Shown: piece after piece, positions 63,743 to 64,000 of the stretch
Numbering within the stretch: position 1 is the stretch's first letter
Layout: every line of letters begins with the position of its first letter
Assembly (NCBI RefSeq): GCF_000374025.1
Contig: NZ_KB893172.1
Coordinates: 248,001 to 312,000, forward strand
DNA: 64,000 nucleotides
Direction: 5' to 3'
DNA from: Spirosoma panaciterrae DSM 21099
GTDB lineage: Bacteria > Bacteroidota > Bacteroidia > Cytophagales > Spirosomataceae
Made by a program: the position numbers and the translations under genes
Notes under the pieces: model-generated
What the model was told of the DNA's origin: nothing
Seen by the model: only the letters and a program-made list of their open reading frames with translations
The model's database searches: none

Positions 63743-64000
63743 ATGCGAATTTTGATCGTAGAAGATGAATGGGAAGTTGCGTCGCTGATTAAAAATGGGC
63801 TGGAAGAGTACGACTTTAGCGCCGATATTGCAGGCAATGCCATGGAAGCGAACCAGCAACTGGCCGACCATGAATACGATACGGTTATTCTGGACGTGAA
63901 CCTCCCCGTCATCAGCGGATATGACCTGTGCCGCATGATTCGGAACAAATACGAAACCCTGCCAATCCTGATGCTGACGGCCTTTGGCAGTACCGAAAAT
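63743..64000 (+). CDS. Response regulator, receiver domain (3' end outside the window)
   Basis: From ATG 63743 the frame is open to the window end (86 codons). It reads RILIVEDEWEVASLIKNGLE, then the acceptor Asp in YDTVILDVNLPVISGYDLCR and a LPILMLTAFGSTEN strand with the conserved Thr-Ala. It is probably an OmpR-family regulator (CusR/PhoP-like), whose output domain lies beyond the edge. Its position next to the metal-type cluster is suggestive only. Confidence 0.82.
   Translation, partial: MRILIVEDEWEVASLIKNGLEEYDFSADIAGNAMEANQQLADHEYDTVILDVNLPVISGYDLCRMIRNKYETLPILMLTAFGSTEN

Overview
The window looks like a chromosomal segment of a Cytophagales bacterium (Bacteroidota), most like Spirosoma and its relatives. 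This is inferred from roughly 50% G+C, several TonB-dependent receptors with CarboxypepD_reg-like N-termini, promoters fitting the Bacteroidota -7 motif TAnnTTTG, few Shine-Dalgarno sites, and protein families typical of the group (7TMR-DISM histidine kinases, GMC oxidoreductase with gluconate dehydrogenase subunit 3, the GxxExxY family). I see no rRNA, tRNA or CRISPR array.

Layout. 1-2.2 kb: end of an acyl-ACP desaturase and an NtrY-like histidine kinase. 2.2-10.6 kb: an AT-richer accessory region resembling a decayed defence island. It holds pieces of Wadjet jetA and jetB separated by an Rpn-family nuclease gene, a broken PIN toxin, a DUF3037 gene, an IetAS-like AAA ATPase/subtilisin pair whose protease gene is frameshifted near its 5' end, a Fic N-terminal fragment and a multiply broken repeat-protein gene. 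10.6-14.4 kb: ceramidase-like hydrolase, VOC protein, amidase. 14.4-18.5 kb: the most system-like unit, a WGR-PARP ADP-ribosyltransferase with two paralogous small proteins of unknown family, a small basic protein and a divergent WYL regulator. Both paralogues carry the same operator at the same distance from a putative -7 element.

18.5-32.7 kb: YdeI-like protein, a metal-type TonB receptor with a His-rich membrane protein behind a DtxR/MntR-like palindrome, tryptophan dioxygenase, SDR, a PAS kinase, KatG with an apparently exported Dps, and a second receptor with a His-rich secreted protein. 32.7-37.6 kb: a tightly packed six-gene operon (PqqD-like, HprK-like kinase, two GT2 glycosyltransferases, nucleotidyltransferase, Amj-like flippase). 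37.8-39.8 kb: a two-component system. 39.9-51.3 kb: mixed metabolic genes, a GxxExxY relic between inverted repeats, a plug-bearing protein without a beta-barrel, a GMC oxidoreductase pair and a CDF metal exporter. 51.7-58.6 kb: PAS protein, Cys-rich CWC protein and three tandem paralogous 7TMR-DISM histidine kinases. 59-64 kb: a probable copper-type cluster (Cys-rich secreted protein, TonB receptor, BNR protein with a CxCC motif), a small secreted protein and the start of a response regulator.

A recurrent feature is very long, nearly perfect intergenic hairpins (arms of 16-44 bp) at gene ends, each with its own sequence. All calls are from reading the sequence; no database search was run, and family comparisons rest on memory of those families.
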